A stretch of 42,078 nucleotides of DNA from CAYPHY01 sp964410625 (GCA_964410625.1 CAYPHY010000042.1:1-42078); one strand, 5' to 3'; shown: positions 23,400 to 33,287, counted from the first letter of the stretch. Translations and numbers: made by a program. The notes: a model not told the origin generated them from the sequence alone.

Positions 23400-24254
23400 A
23401 TGTCTACCGCTAATGATAGATTGCCTCTAATCGTGGCCTTCGTCTCTAACCTCATGTTTTCCAGCAAAATCGCCAATGTCGCCCGGCATCATGGTTATCA
23501 GGTGCAGTGGGTGGAAAACGCGGGGCAAATTGGCGAGATTGACCCCAACGCGCCGCTGGAAACACCGGGGGAAAACCTGCACGGCCGCGAGGGGAAGCTC
23601 TTCGAGAAAGTCAGCGAATGGCAACCCGCCCTACTGCTCTTTGACCTGACCAACCAGCAAGTCCCCTGGCAAAAGTGGATACCAGCCTTGAAATCCTCCC
23701 CGGCAACACGGCGTATCCCGGTGATGGCTTTTGGCCCCCATGAAGATGTGCAGACGATCAGAGAGGCGAAGCGCGTTGGGGCGGATGTGGTGCTGGCGCG
23801 GTCGAAGTTCACGGCCGATATGCCCACCCTCTTTGCCCGACATGCCCGTGTGCTAGACCGTCAAACGATGATTGACACTTGCGACGAACCTCTTTCCGAC
23901 CTCGCAATGGAGGGAATTAAACGCTTCAACCAGGGAGAGTACTATCCCTGCCATGATTATCTGGAAGAGGCGTGGATGGCCGACCAGGGGCCGGGGCGTG
24001 ACCTCTATCGCGGCATCTTGCAGATCGCTATTTCCTACTATCAAATTGAACGGGGTAACTATCGCGGCGCGGTGAAGATGCTACTCCGCGTGCGCCAGTG
24101 GCTGGACCCCTTGCCCGATGTTTGTCGTGGCGTCAATGTCGCCCGGCTGCGGGAAGATGTGGAGCGGGTTTATGCGGTGTTGACGGCCGCTGGCCCAGAA
24201 GGAACGGCGGAAGTTGACAGGTCTCTCTTTCGCCCGGTCGAATTAGTCCAATAG
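23400..24254 (+). CDS. Receiver-like domain fused to DUF309
   Basis: A 284-residue cytosolic protein in two parts. Residues about 8-150 look like a degenerate response-regulator receiver: alternating strand-helix pattern with LLLFDLT (Asp82 at the phospho-acceptor position), PVMAFGPHED and a late Lys in ARSKF, but no N-terminal acidic pair. Residues about 168-240 are DUF309: GIKRFNQGEYYPCHDYLEEAW with the conserved H185, E189/E190 and W192, then RGILQIAISYYQIERGNYRGA. DUF309 function is unknown; it is a helical bundle with a conserved His/Glu cluster. The start has GGGAG about 13 bases upstream. It stands alone before uvrB. The fusion suggests that a signal or ligand controls the DUF309 part, by inference. 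Confidence 0.8.
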   Translation: MSTANDRLPLIVAFVSNLMFSSKIANVARHHGYQVQWVENAGQIGEIDPNAPLETPGENLHGREGKLFEKVSEWQPALLLFDLTNQQVPWQKWIPALKSSPATRRIPVMAFGPHEDVQTIREAKRVGADVVLARSKFTADMPTLFARHARVLDRQTMIDTCDEPLSDLAMEGIKRFNQGEYYPCHDYLEEAWMADQGPGRDLYRGILQIAISYYQIERGNYRGAVKMLLRVRQWLDPLPDVCRGVNVARLREDVERVYAVLTAAGPEGTAEVDRSLFRPVELVQ

Positions 24255-24281
24255 GCGGTGTTAGAGCACCCTGAACAGAAG

Positions 24282-24303
24282 CCCAATTTTGCTGAAAATT
24301 GGG
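24282..24303 (+). terminator. Hairpin after the DUF309 gene
   Basis: CCCAATTTT (24282-24290) and AAAATTGGG (24295-24303) form a perfect nine-pair stem with loop GCTG. No T run follows, so termination is uncertain. The uvrB promoter begins immediately after and partly overlaps. Confidence 0.5.
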
Positions 24304-24320
24304 TAAAATCGCGCTGGATG

Positions 24321-24345
24321 TGGTATAATTAAGAACTTTCGTTCT
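24321..24345 (+). promoter_or_regulatory. uvrB promoter with a Gram-positive-type SOS (LexA) box
   Basis: An extended -10 (TGG followed by TATAAT, 24324-24329) has only a weak -35 candidate (TTGGGT at 24299). Directly downstream, AGAAC-TTTC-GTTCT (24332-24345) is a perfect palindrome matching the GAAC-N4-GTTC LexA/DinR box known from Gram-positive bacteria. It would cover the transcription start, a normal repressor position. A leader of about 90 bases with heptamer-like CTACCGCTCACCGCTTACC precedes the gene. Confidence 0.75.
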
Positions 24346-24432
24346 ATGCTCATCAACCGCAGAGCAACTTATAATTAACTACCGCTCACCGCTTACCGAC
24401 TACGACTTACCTGATTCCACGAGTAACCCATT

Positions 24433-26493
<2,061 letters not shown>

Positions 26494-26581
26494 ACGCCAA
26501 GCCCTGGCTGGCCTGTCTGCGTGGTCCGAACGGCCGTCAGACAGAAATCACTCAAGACAGCAATGGATAATCGTCGAGATT

Positions 26582-26610
26582 TGCTATAATAAGGGTCGAG
26601 ACTATATAAT
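26582..26610 (+). promoter_or_regulatory. Candidate promoter(s) of the DUF433-DUF5615 module
   Basis: TGC-TATAAT (26582-26590) is an extended -10, and a second TATAAT lies at 26605-26610. No strong -35 is visible. They precede the module's first ATG (26642) by 52 and 32 bases. The local sequence is much more AT-rich than the uvrB gene. Confidence 0.5.
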
Positions 26611-26641
26611 CTTTTTCAGATTACACGACCCAGTAAGAACT

Positions 26642-26971
26642 ATGACGAGTATACAAGAGGCTGAGCGATTACTCAGTAAGATGAGCCAGGCGGAGAAACT
26701 GAAGTTGCTTCAATTGCTTGCTCGTGACCTGAGCGATACCATTCCAGGTATCGTCCAAACGCCAGGCGTTCTTGGTGGCAAAGCTCGTATTGTAGGTACA
26801 CGTATTCCAGTATGGGCATTAGTACAATATCGCAAATTGGGAGCGACTGAAAGTGAGTTATTGCAAGCTTATCCCTCATTACGAGCAGAGGATTTGCGAA
26901 ATGCCTGGAGCTATTTTCAGCTACATAGAGAAGAAATAGAACAGCAGATTATTGAGAATGAAACAGCATAG
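26642..26971 (+). CDS. DUF433 antitoxin-like protein (module 1)
   Basis: A 109-residue protein. An N-terminal helical part (about 1-35) is followed by DUF433 (about 38-100): GVLGGKARIVGTRIPVWALV, then ESELLQAYPSLRAEDLRNAW. DUF433 is a winged-helix-like domain often encoded beside PIN-like DUF5615 proteins and regarded as the antitoxin/DNA-binding partner. The start at 26642 follows the -10 boxes; a longer reading from 26486 would begin inside the uvrB 3' end and is rejected. Five bases separate it from the DUF5615 gene. Lower GC than uvrB suggests acquisition. Confidence 0.85.
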   Translation: MTSIQEAERLLSKMSQAEKLKLLQLLARDLSDTIPGIVQTPGVLGGKARIVGTRIPVWALVQYRKLGATESELLQAYPSLRAEDLRNAWSYFQLHREEIEQQIIENETA

Positions 26972-26976
26972 GTCAG

Positions 26977-27318
26977 ATGGCACGCCTTTATTCGAATGAA
27001 AACTTTCCGAGACCAGTCGTTGAAGAATTAAGGCGGCTTGGGCATGACGTTTTAACAATTCAGGAAACAGGCAAAGCAAATCAGGAGTACCCTGATGAAG
27101 CAGTACTCATTGAAGCCGGCGCAGACAATAGGATTGTTGTGACTATCAACCGCAAGGACTTTCTGCGTCTACATCGTCAAAGTGCAGATCATCAAGGGAT
27201 TATTGTCTGCACAGCGGACATTGACTTCGTTGGCCAAGCAATTCGGATTCATGAAGCACTTACAGCAAATGAACCATTCCAGGGTAAATTAGTCCGCGTA
27301 AACCGTCCTGTAAGTTAG
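26977..27318 (+). CDS. DUF5615 PIN-like toxin-type protein (module 1)
   Basis: A 113-residue protein with the DUF5615/Mut7-C-like PIN fold pattern. The first strand is LYSNENFP where the family usually has an aspartate (LxxDENFP), then LRRLGHDVLTIQE, VVTINRKDFLRLH and a closing strand. The DEN to NEN change may weaken metal binding, though the Glu and the KDF aspartate remain. PIN-like proteins are generally RNases. Its stop (TAG, 27316-27318) abuts the stop of mutS2 on the opposite strand with no spacing. Confidence 0.83.
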   Translation: MARLYSNENFPRPVVEELRRLGHDVLTIQETGKANQEYPDEAVLIEAGADNRIVVTINRKDFLRLHRQSADHQGIIVCTADIDFVGQAIRIHEALTANEPFQGKLVRVNRPVS

Positions 27319-29778
27319 CTACGACTCTACCATAAACGCGACGGTCACGCCGGGGCCGCCTTCGCCGTCTTTGCCTTCCTCCCAGGCGCGAACGTGGCGG
27401 TTTTGGGTGATCGCTTCGCGCACGGCCGACCGCAGCCGCCCCGTCCCCTTGCCATGAATGATGCGGACAAAGGGCAGCCGGGCCAGGAAAGCGGAATCGA
27501 GATAACGGCCGAGTTGCTCCACACCATCTTCCACGCGCATCCCGCGAATGTCTAACTCCACCCCTGGCGAAGGATGGGTCGAACTGGCGGTTGAAGCCGT
27601 TTCCACCTCCTCAACCGGCCGTTCCTTAAACTCCAGGTCTTCATAGGGGACGCGCATTTGCAAGCGGCCGATCGCTACCAACGCCTCGCGCTGCCCAAGC
27701 TGCATAATCTCGCCGCGTGTGTTGATCGAGCGCACCAGCACCATATCCCCCACTTCCAACGCCCGCCGCTTCCGCCTCGTCTCATTGCTACTACGCCCCT
27801 TCTCCTCAATCTCCAAATCTCCAACTCTCTCGCTCTCCGGCTTGGCAATCGCCGCCACCTGCTCCTGCTCAATCTCCGTCACCTGCTTGCTGAGCTTCTT
27901 CAACTGGTTGAGCGACTCTGCATCGCGCAGCTTTTGGCGCACGCGGCGGATTTCAGCCTGGATCAACTCCACTTCCCGCTGCGCCTCCTGGCGGGCGGCA
28001 TAGAAAATGTTGTCGCGCTCCGCCTCCACTTCGGCCAGTCGTTGGCGCAGGTGATCACGCGCCGCCTCCGCCTCGCGCAGTGCCAGCCGCGTCCCCGCCT
28101 CTTCCGCCTCCATCTTCTCGCGCAAGTCATAGATGGAACTGAGCATGTCCTCGGCCTCATAGCTTTCCGAGCCAACCAGCCGAAGGGCGTCGTCGAGAAT
28201 GGTCTCATCCAAACCCAGCCGCCGGGCGATGGCAAAGGCGTTGGAACGGCCGGGGATGCCGATGCTCATCTCATAGGTCGGTGAGAGCGTTTCCACATTA
28301 AAGAGCATGGAGGCATTGATCGCCCCTTCCGTTTGGCTGGCATAGACCTTCAATTCCGGATAGTGGGTCGCGATGAACGTAGTCGCCCCTTTGTCGCGCA
28401 GGAAGTTGACAATCGCCTGTGCCAAAGCTGCGCCCTCAGCCGGGTCTGTGCCGGAACCCAGTTCATCGAGCAAGACCAGCGAGCGGTCATCCACCTCGGA
28501 CAAAATGCGGACGATGTTGGTCATGTGGGAGGAAAAGGTGGAAAGGCTCTGCTCGATAGATTGCTCATCACCGATGTCGGCAAAGACGTTATCGAAAATC
28601 GTCAGCCGCGCATCGGCCGCTGGCACATGCAACCCCGCCTGGGCCATCAGCACCATCAATCCGGCCGTCTTCAGGCTGACCGTCTTGCCACCGGTGTTTG
28701 GTCCGGTGATCAGCACAACAAATGTCTCCTCATCCAGCGTCAGATTCGTTGGCACGACGGTCTCTGGATCGAGCAAGGGGTGACGGGCGGCGCGTATCCA
28801 CAGCGTTGAACCGGGATGGAGTTTGCGCGGTGGCGGCGTCCACTTTTCGCGCTCGTTGGCATGGCGCGGCGGCCGAGGCGCTTCAAAGCGACGCCATTCG
28901 ACAAAGCGGGGTTCTGTGGCATTGGTCACGGCCGCATACCGTGCGCGGGCGAAGATCAAATCCAACTCCGCCAGCCGTTCCACCACGCGCTTAATCGAGT
29001 CCCCCTGCTCCGCCACCAGTTCCGACAACTCGCGCAAGATGCGCTCCACTTCCTCCTGTTCGCGGATTTGCAGTTCGCGATATTCGTTGTTCAGGTCAAC
29101 CGTCCCCAGCGGCTCCACCCACAACGTCGCCCCACTGCCGCTTTGGTCGTGGACAATGCCCTTCAGCCGCCCTTTGGCATCGGCGCGGAGGGGAATGACA
29201 TAACGGCCGCTGCGCGTGGTGATGATCGGCTCCTGCAAATATTGGTTCATGCTGCTATTGAGGATGCGTTGCAGCTTCTCCTGAATCCGGCTATGCACGG
29301 CTCGTTGCTCTTGCCGGATTTTTGCCAGCTTGACGCTGGCGCTGTCCAACACCTGGCCGCGCTCATCCAGGGTGCGGCTGATCGCATCCACAATGCCTTT
29401 GCACTCTTCAATCAGCCAGGCGATGGCTGCCAGGTGGGGATAGCGTTCCTCCACCTTTTCCAGTTGGCGGCGTAGTGTGCGTCCGGCGACAATTGTCGCC
29501 TGGACGGCCAGCAGGTCTTCGGGCAAGAGGGTGAAGCCGCGCATGGCGTTGTCGGCCGCCCGCCGCACATCCCGTGCCCCGCCCACGCTGGCGTTGCTGT
29601 CGGAGTTGAAGAGGCGCACGGCTTCGGCCGTTTCCGCCTGCCAGCGTCGCGCCACCTCCTCATCGGTGGTCGGCTCCAGGCGCAAAGCCAACTCCTGCCC
29701 AGCGCTAAAGCTGGTATACCCGGCCAAAATCTGGCGCACCTTATCAAATTCTAGTGTGATTAACGATTTCTGATCCAT
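27319..29778 (-). CDS. mutS2: MutS2 family ATPase/endonuclease
   Basis: An 819-residue MutS homologue lacking the mismatch-binding domain; known roles are suppression of recombination and rescue or splitting of collided ribosomes. The core and lever region spans about 1-310. The ATPase has Walker A GPNTGGKT (359-366) and Walker B LVLLDELGSGTDPAEG. A coiled coil (about 530-640) precedes a KOW-like segment (ALEVGDMVLVRSI) and the Smr domain with LDIRG (742-746) and HGKGTG (about 775). Residues about 643-665 (KPESERVGDLEIEEKGRSS) coincide with heptamer-like DNA and look like an insert between coiled coil and KOW. AGGAAGTG precedes the ATG. It lies seven bases after a DUF5615 gene in the same direction and is probably co-transcribed with it. 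Confidence 0.96.
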   Translation of the reverse strand: MDQKSLITLEFDKVRQILAGYTSFSAGQELALRLEPTTDEEVARRWQAETAEAVRLFNSDSNASVGGARDVRRAADNAMRGFTLLPEDLLAVQATIVAGRTLRRQLEKVEERYPHLAAIAWLIEECKGIVDAISRTLDERGQVLDSASVKLAKIRQEQRAVHSRIQEKLQRILNSSMNQYLQEPIITTRSGRYVIPLRADAKGRLKGIVHDQSGSGATLWVEPLGTVDLNNEYRELQIREQEEVERILRELSELVAEQGDSIKRVVERLAELDLIFARARYAAVTNATEPRFVEWRRFEAPRPPRHANEREKWTPPPRKLHPGSTLWIRAARHPLLDPETVVPTNLTLDEETFVVLITGPNTGGKTVSLKTAGLMVLMAQAGLHVPAADARLTIFDNVFADIGDEQSIEQSLSTFSSHMTNIVRILSEVDDRSLVLLDELGSGTDPAEGAALAQAIVNFLRDKGATTFIATHYPELKVYASQTEGAINASMLFNVETLSPTYEMSIGIPGRSNAFAIARRLGLDETILDDALRLVGSESYEAEDMLSSIYDLREKMEAEEAGTRLALREAEAARDHLRQRLAEVEAERDNIFYAARQEAQREVELIQAEIRRVRQKLRDAESLNQLKKLSKQVTEIEQEQVAAIAKPESERVGDLEIEEKGRSSNETRRKRRALEVGDMVLVRSINTRGEIMQLGQREALVAIGRLQMRVPYEDLEFKERPVEEVETASTASSTHPSPGVELDIRGMRVEDGVEQLGRYLDSAFLARLPFVRIIHGKGTGRLRSAVREAITQNRHVRAWEEGKDGEGGPGVTVAFMVES

Positions 29779-29785
29779 TCACTTC

Positions 29786-30115
29786 CTAGACGAGCAGCAA
29801 GACGCCCGCATCCTCATCTTCTATCAATCCTACTATTCGATTGTGATTTGCTCTCAGAGCCGTTTCTATCTCAGTCGTCGAAGCATTACCAAGACGTATC
29901 CAAACGATTTTGGGTGGAAATCCGAAATACATGCTTAATTCGCTAAAGTCGGCGTCCTTTGATACGATCACATAACCTTCACGCTTTGCAAACTCCCACA
30001 CTTCTTGATCAGATGCTCTTTCAAGCCCTACGGACTGTACGTGTATAGAATTCGGATAGAGATCGGCCAGTCTGCCTACTAACTTTGGCGATATATTTTG
30101 ATCAAAGAGTAACAT
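29786..30115 (-). CDS. DUF5615 PIN-like toxin-type protein (module 2)
   Basis: A 109-residue PIN-like protein: LLFDQNISPKLVGRLADLYP at the start (Asp5 and Asn7 at the family's acidic site), GLERASDQEVWEFA, then VIVSKDADFSEL with two aspartates, and IVWIRLGN. This copy keeps the acidic residues that module 1 has partly lost, so it is the better candidate for an active nuclease. Its ATG overlaps the DUF433 stop (TGATG read on the minus strand), a typical antitoxin-toxin coupling. It ends seven bases before the mutS2 start. Confidence 0.85.
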   Translation of the reverse strand: MLLFDQNISPKLVGRLADLYPNSIHVQSVGLERASDQEVWEFAKREGYVIVSKDADFSELSMYFGFPPKIVWIRLGNASTTEIETALRANHNRIVGLIEDEDAGVLLLV

Positions 30116-30345
30116 CAGTTAGCCTGTGCAATTACATAATGCTTTTCCCGATCGGCCGCATAACTTAGACAGGCCAAGATATCGTCCATCGTAAGATATG
30201 GGAAATCATCAAGGATTTCTTCATATGTCATGCCTGAAGCAAGGTACTCTAATACATCGTAGACTGTTATACGCATCCCACGAATACATGGTTTGCCACC
30301 GCGCTTTCCAGGCTCAACTGTAATAATGTCTTTGTATTGCAACAT
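30115..30345 (-). CDS. DUF433 antitoxin-like protein (module 2)
   Basis: A compact 76-residue DUF433 protein: IITVEPGKRGGKPCIRGMRI, TVYDVLEYLASGMTYEEILDDFPYL and the end ILACLSYAADREKHY. The GKPCIRGMRITVYDVL block is the family signature. GAGG stands five bases before the ATG. It starts eight bases after the haloalkane-dehalogenase stop and overlaps the next gene, so the four minus-strand genes from 31264 to 27319 look like one transcript. Presumed partner of the DUF5615 protein. Confidence 0.88.
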   Translation of the reverse strand: MLQYKDIITVEPGKRGGKPCIRGMRITVYDVLEYLASGMTYEEILDDFPYLTMDDILACLSYAADREKHYVIAQAN

Positions 30346-30352
30346 GTTACCT

Positions 30353-31264
30353 CTAATTGTCTCGGTTTAGTGCGGCCGTTCGCTCCATAAATGCCAAGAT
30401 ATGCTCGGCCAGCTCTTCCCCTTTCTCTTCTTGCAAAAAGTGTCCCGCACCTTTGATGACGATGCGCGGCTGCTCTTTGGCGGTGGGAATCAGCCAGCGG
30501 AAGAAAAGGCGACCGGCTTTGGTGATCGGATCGCCGTCGGAGAACATCACCAACGCCGGTTTATCCCAGTGGGAAAGGACTTCGCGGGCCGCTTTCATCT
30601 CGGCCGCACCGGGGTCTTCAGGCTTCAGCGGGATGAGCGACGGCCACACGGCCGCCCCCGCCTTATACGCCGGACCGGGAAAGGGGGCGTCATAGGCGGC
30701 GATCACCTCATCCGGCACCTGATTGCCATTGACCATTCCACCGCGCACCACACGGCCGACGGGCAATCGTCGCCCGAAGCGTTCGGCCGCTTCTCGCCAG
30801 CGCATAAACGCCTCGCCCAGTGGCTCTTCGCCAGTCGGCAGGCCGGTGTTCATAATCACCAGCCGCGCAAAGCGTTCCGGCATCTGGCTGGCGACGGTCA
30901 GGCCGATCAGGCCGCCCCAGTCCTGGACAACGGCGGTGATCCCGCGTAAATCCAACGCCTCGATAAAGCCAACCAATGTATCGCGGTGCATCTGGAAGGA
31001 GTAGGCGGATTCGTCGGTGTATTTGTCGGAACGGCCGAAGCCAACAAAATCCATCGCCACAACACGGTACTTCTCAGCCAGCGGCGGGATCATCTTGCGG
31101 TAGAGATAGGACCAGGTTGGCTCTCCATGCAAGCAGAGGATAACCTCCCCTTCTCCCTCGTCCACGTAATGCACCCGCACCCCATTCACCATCACATAAT
31201 GGGGGGTGAAGGGGAATCCAGGCAAATGAGCAAAGCGTTCGTCTGGCGTTCTAATCACTTCCAT
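30353..31264 (-). CDS. Haloalkane dehalogenase-like alpha/beta hydrolase (HLD-I type)
   Basis: A 303-residue cytosolic hydrolase closely patterned on DhlA-type haloalkane dehalogenases. The N-terminal IRTPDERF, oxyanion loop LHGEPTWSYLYRKM, nucleophile Asp115 followed by the halide-binding Trp116 (VVQDWGG), and cap Trp156 are visible. The acid Asp245 is in FSDGDPIT and the base His275 in GAGHFLQEE. An Asp after strand 7 as catalytic acid and Trp next to the nucleophile distinguish it from epoxide hydrolases. The natural substrate is unknown. No Shine-Dalgarno is seen at the ATG. It heads a tight gene string with DUF433, DUF5615 and mutS2. Confidence 0.88.
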   Translation of the reverse strand: MEVIRTPDERFAHLPGFPFTPHYVMVNGVRVHYVDEGEGEVILCLHGEPTWSYLYRKMIPPLAEKYRVVAMDFVGFGRSDKYTDESAYSFQMHRDTLVGFIEALDLRGITAVVQDWGGLIGLTVASQMPERFARLVIMNTGLPTGEEPLGEAFMRWREAAERFGRRLPVGRVVRGGMVNGNQVPDEVIAAYDAPFPGPAYKAGAAVWPSLIPLKPEDPGAAEMKAAREVLSHWDKPALVMFSDGDPITKAGRLFFRWLIPTAKEQPRIVIKGAGHFLQEEKGEELAEHILAFMERTAALNRDN

Positions 31265-31315
31265 AGGGCGTAAGTATAGCGGATATAGATATAGGATTAC
31301 AATCCCCTCGTTCTT

Positions 31316-31427
31316 GTAGCACGGGTTGTTTACCCGTGCGTGCTAAGATGTAACACGTGTTGGTGTTTCTAACCTATACCACCTTTACCCACGTATATCT
31401 CCCGGCCGGATAAACAATCCGGCCTAC
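31316..31427. repeat. Pair of inverted REP-like hairpins with GTAG feet
   Basis: Copy 1 (31316-31339, + strand): GTAG, then stem GCACGGGT, loop TGTTT, stem ACCCGTGC. Copy 2 (31404-31427, minus strand): GTAG, then stem GGCCGGAT, loop TGTTT, stem ATCCGGCC. Both share the preceding TTGTAG and the central TTGTTTA, while stem bases differ in a pairwise-compensated way. A GTAG foot beside a hairpin is the known mark of REP elements recognised by RAYT (TnpA-REP) transposases, and two in opposite orientation make a BIME-like unit. They lie between divergent genes. No RAYT gene is in the window. Confidence 0.75.
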
Positions 31428-31486
31428 AATAGCGCTTGCCGCTCGACCGCTCATCTATTTTTGGATATAAACACGGCCGTTCAACC

Positions 31487-32989
31487 ATGAAGCAGCACCA
31501 GCAAGCAGAGCAATGGCCTCCCTGGCTTCCAAAAGCGGCCGTTATTGGTATATTGGTTATTGGTTTATTGCTGCGCTTCGCTCCGTTGGGTAGTAAGAGC
31601 CTTTGGTTTGATGAAGCGTATTCAGTGTCGCACGCGGCCGAACCAATGGCCCGCATCTGGCCCGCCAGGGCCACCGTGGCCGACCCCCACCCGCCGCTTT
31701 ACTATGCCGGACTCCACTATTGGCAACAGGTGGCTGGGCAGAGCGAAGCGGCCGTTCGCTTTCCGTCGGCCGTCATCTCGGCCGTTAATCTGGGGCTGCT
31801 TTATCTGCTCGGCCGTCGCCTTTTTGGGCAAGCAGTGGGGCTACTCGCCGTCACGCTCCAGGCCCTCTCTTCGCTCGACCTGTGGTATGCCCAGGAAGCA
31901 CGGATGTACATCTTCGTCACCGGCATCGGTCTGCTACTGGTGTTGGCCCTCTCCTGGAGACCTCCTACTTTTAATTATAAAGGCGCTGACGCAAATAACC
32001 GCGCGACCGGAAGCACACCTGCTTTTTCGTCGCTGCTGTGGTTTGGTAGCTCCACGCTGCTCCTGGCCCTTACTACAACAGCCGGGTTCTATCTCGACTA
32101 TACGGTCTTGCCGCTGTGGTTGGGGCTGAGCTTGCTTTTTCTGATTGATTGGTGGCAGAGCGGCCGCAACGGACTCCGGCTGCTGGCCTGGTTGGGGTCG
32201 GCGGTGCTTGCCTGGTGGCTTTTTCAACCCTGGCTGCCCCATCTGCAACGCACGATTGGCGATCTGAACCGCATTTTTATCTTCGACCGCCTGCAAAGGC
32301 TCTTCGGCTTGCCCGCTTTTGCTACCTGGCACTATCTCATGCTGCTGGTTTTGGGAATCTGCGCGTTGCTGGTGATCGCGCTGCTATCCCAACGCCTGCT
32401 GCGCCACAAGCCAGGTCGTCGTTGGCTTGGCCCGCTGACCATCATCCTCTTTGCATTGGCGACCGTCTTGCTTGCCATTCCCCGCTTCTACACCGTTAAG
32501 CGGCTGCTCGTCATCGGCTGGCCGCTGGTGATTCTGCTGGTGGCATGGCTGATCATGCAGCTTGAACTTCGGCGTTGGCAACGGCCGATCTGGAGCATCC
32601 TGGTCCTTCTCTCCTTAGTAGCCACGCTGGTTACGGTCTTTTTCGTCCCCAAAGATGATTGGCGCGGCGCGGTTGCTTACGTCAACGCCAATATCCAACC
32701 CACCGACATCGTCTGGCTAGACCCCTTTTGGATCGCCACCGCCTATAACTACTACCAACCCACTGTCAGACCGCGAACCGAGCGCACGGATGAATTAGAA
32801 GCGGTTGTGGAGGGCGGCCGAGAAGATGACGGCCGTGCCCTCAGCCACCACATTTGGATCATCGCCGAGCGCAACCCCGGCCAACCCATCCCCTCCTGGC
32901 CCAGCGAAGCATGGCTTGATGACAGGCTAACCCTGGTGGAAGCCATCCCCTTCTACCGCCTGGAGGTACGGCGTTATTTGATAAGGTGA
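31487..32989 (+). CDS. Polytopic GT-C glycosyltransferase (PMT/ArnT-like)
   Basis: Integral membrane enzyme of 500 residues with about ten or more predicted helices, transferring sugar from a polyprenyl-phosphate donor on the outer face of the membrane. Family features: a first-loop FDEAYS (41-46) with the catalytic Asp-Glu pair, ADPHPPLYY shortly after, and QEARMYI in the next loop. The C-terminal part carries a soluble stretch (NANIQPTDIVWLDPF). The start at 31487 (MKQHQQAEQW) is preferred over a TTG at 31436. It opens the polysaccharide/cell-surface group of the window. Acceptor unknown. Confidence 0.86.
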   Translation: MKQHQQAEQWPPWLPKAAVIGILVIGLLLRFAPLGSKSLWFDEAYSVSHAAEPMARIWPARATVADPHPPLYYAGLHYWQQVAGQSEAAVRFPSAVISAVNLGLLYLLGRRLFGQAVGLLAVTLQALSSLDLWYAQEARMYIFVTGIGLLLVLALSWRPPTFNYKGADANNRATGSTPAFSSLLWFGSSTLLLALTTTAGFYLDYTVLPLWLGLSLLFLIDWWQSGRNGLRLLAWLGSAVLAWWLFQPWLPHLQRTIGDLNRIFIFDRLQRLFGLPAFATWHYLMLLVLGICALLVIALLSQRLLRHKPGRRWLGPLTIILFALATVLLAIPRFYTVKRLLVIGWPLVILLVAWLIMQLELRRWQRPIWSILVLLSLVATLVTVFFVPKDDWRGAVAYVNANIQPTDIVWLDPFWIATAYNYYQPTVRPRTERTDELEAVVEGGREDDGRALSHHIWIIAERNPGQPIPSWPSEAWLDDRLTLVEAIPFYRLEVRRYLIR

Positions 32990-33250
32990 GGTGGTGATAG
33001 GGTGACAGGGTGACAAGGTGATAGGGTGACAAGGTGAAGGGGTGGTTAGGGAGTGGAGATTTGGGGGGCTTGATGTGGAATTTAACGCAGAGGCGCTGAG
33101 GAGCAGAGGCGCAAAGGATTTGACATAAAGCTCTGTGCCTCTGCGTTGAAAATCCTCACGAATGAACACAAAACGGCGGAGGACTCAGAGACTTAGAGAT
33201 TAGGAGACTAACCACTAGCCACTAACCACTCCCCACTCCCCACTCCCCTT
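32990..33250. repeat. Repeat-filled gap before the export ATPase
   Basis: Three elements fill the gap. At about 32995-33045 are octamer steps (GGTGACAG/GGTGACAA/GGTGATAG). At 33084-33100 and 33131-33147 a 17-bp imperfect inverted repeat (AACGCAGAGGCGCTGAG with CTCTGTGCCTCTGCGTT) forms. At about 33175-33248 are heptamers (GAGACTTA/GAGATTAG, then ACTAACC/ACTCCCC). No gene or clear promoter was found here. Confidence 0.8.
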
Positions 33251-33287
33251 GTCACACATCTCAATATCGGTTAGTATCCACACTTTG

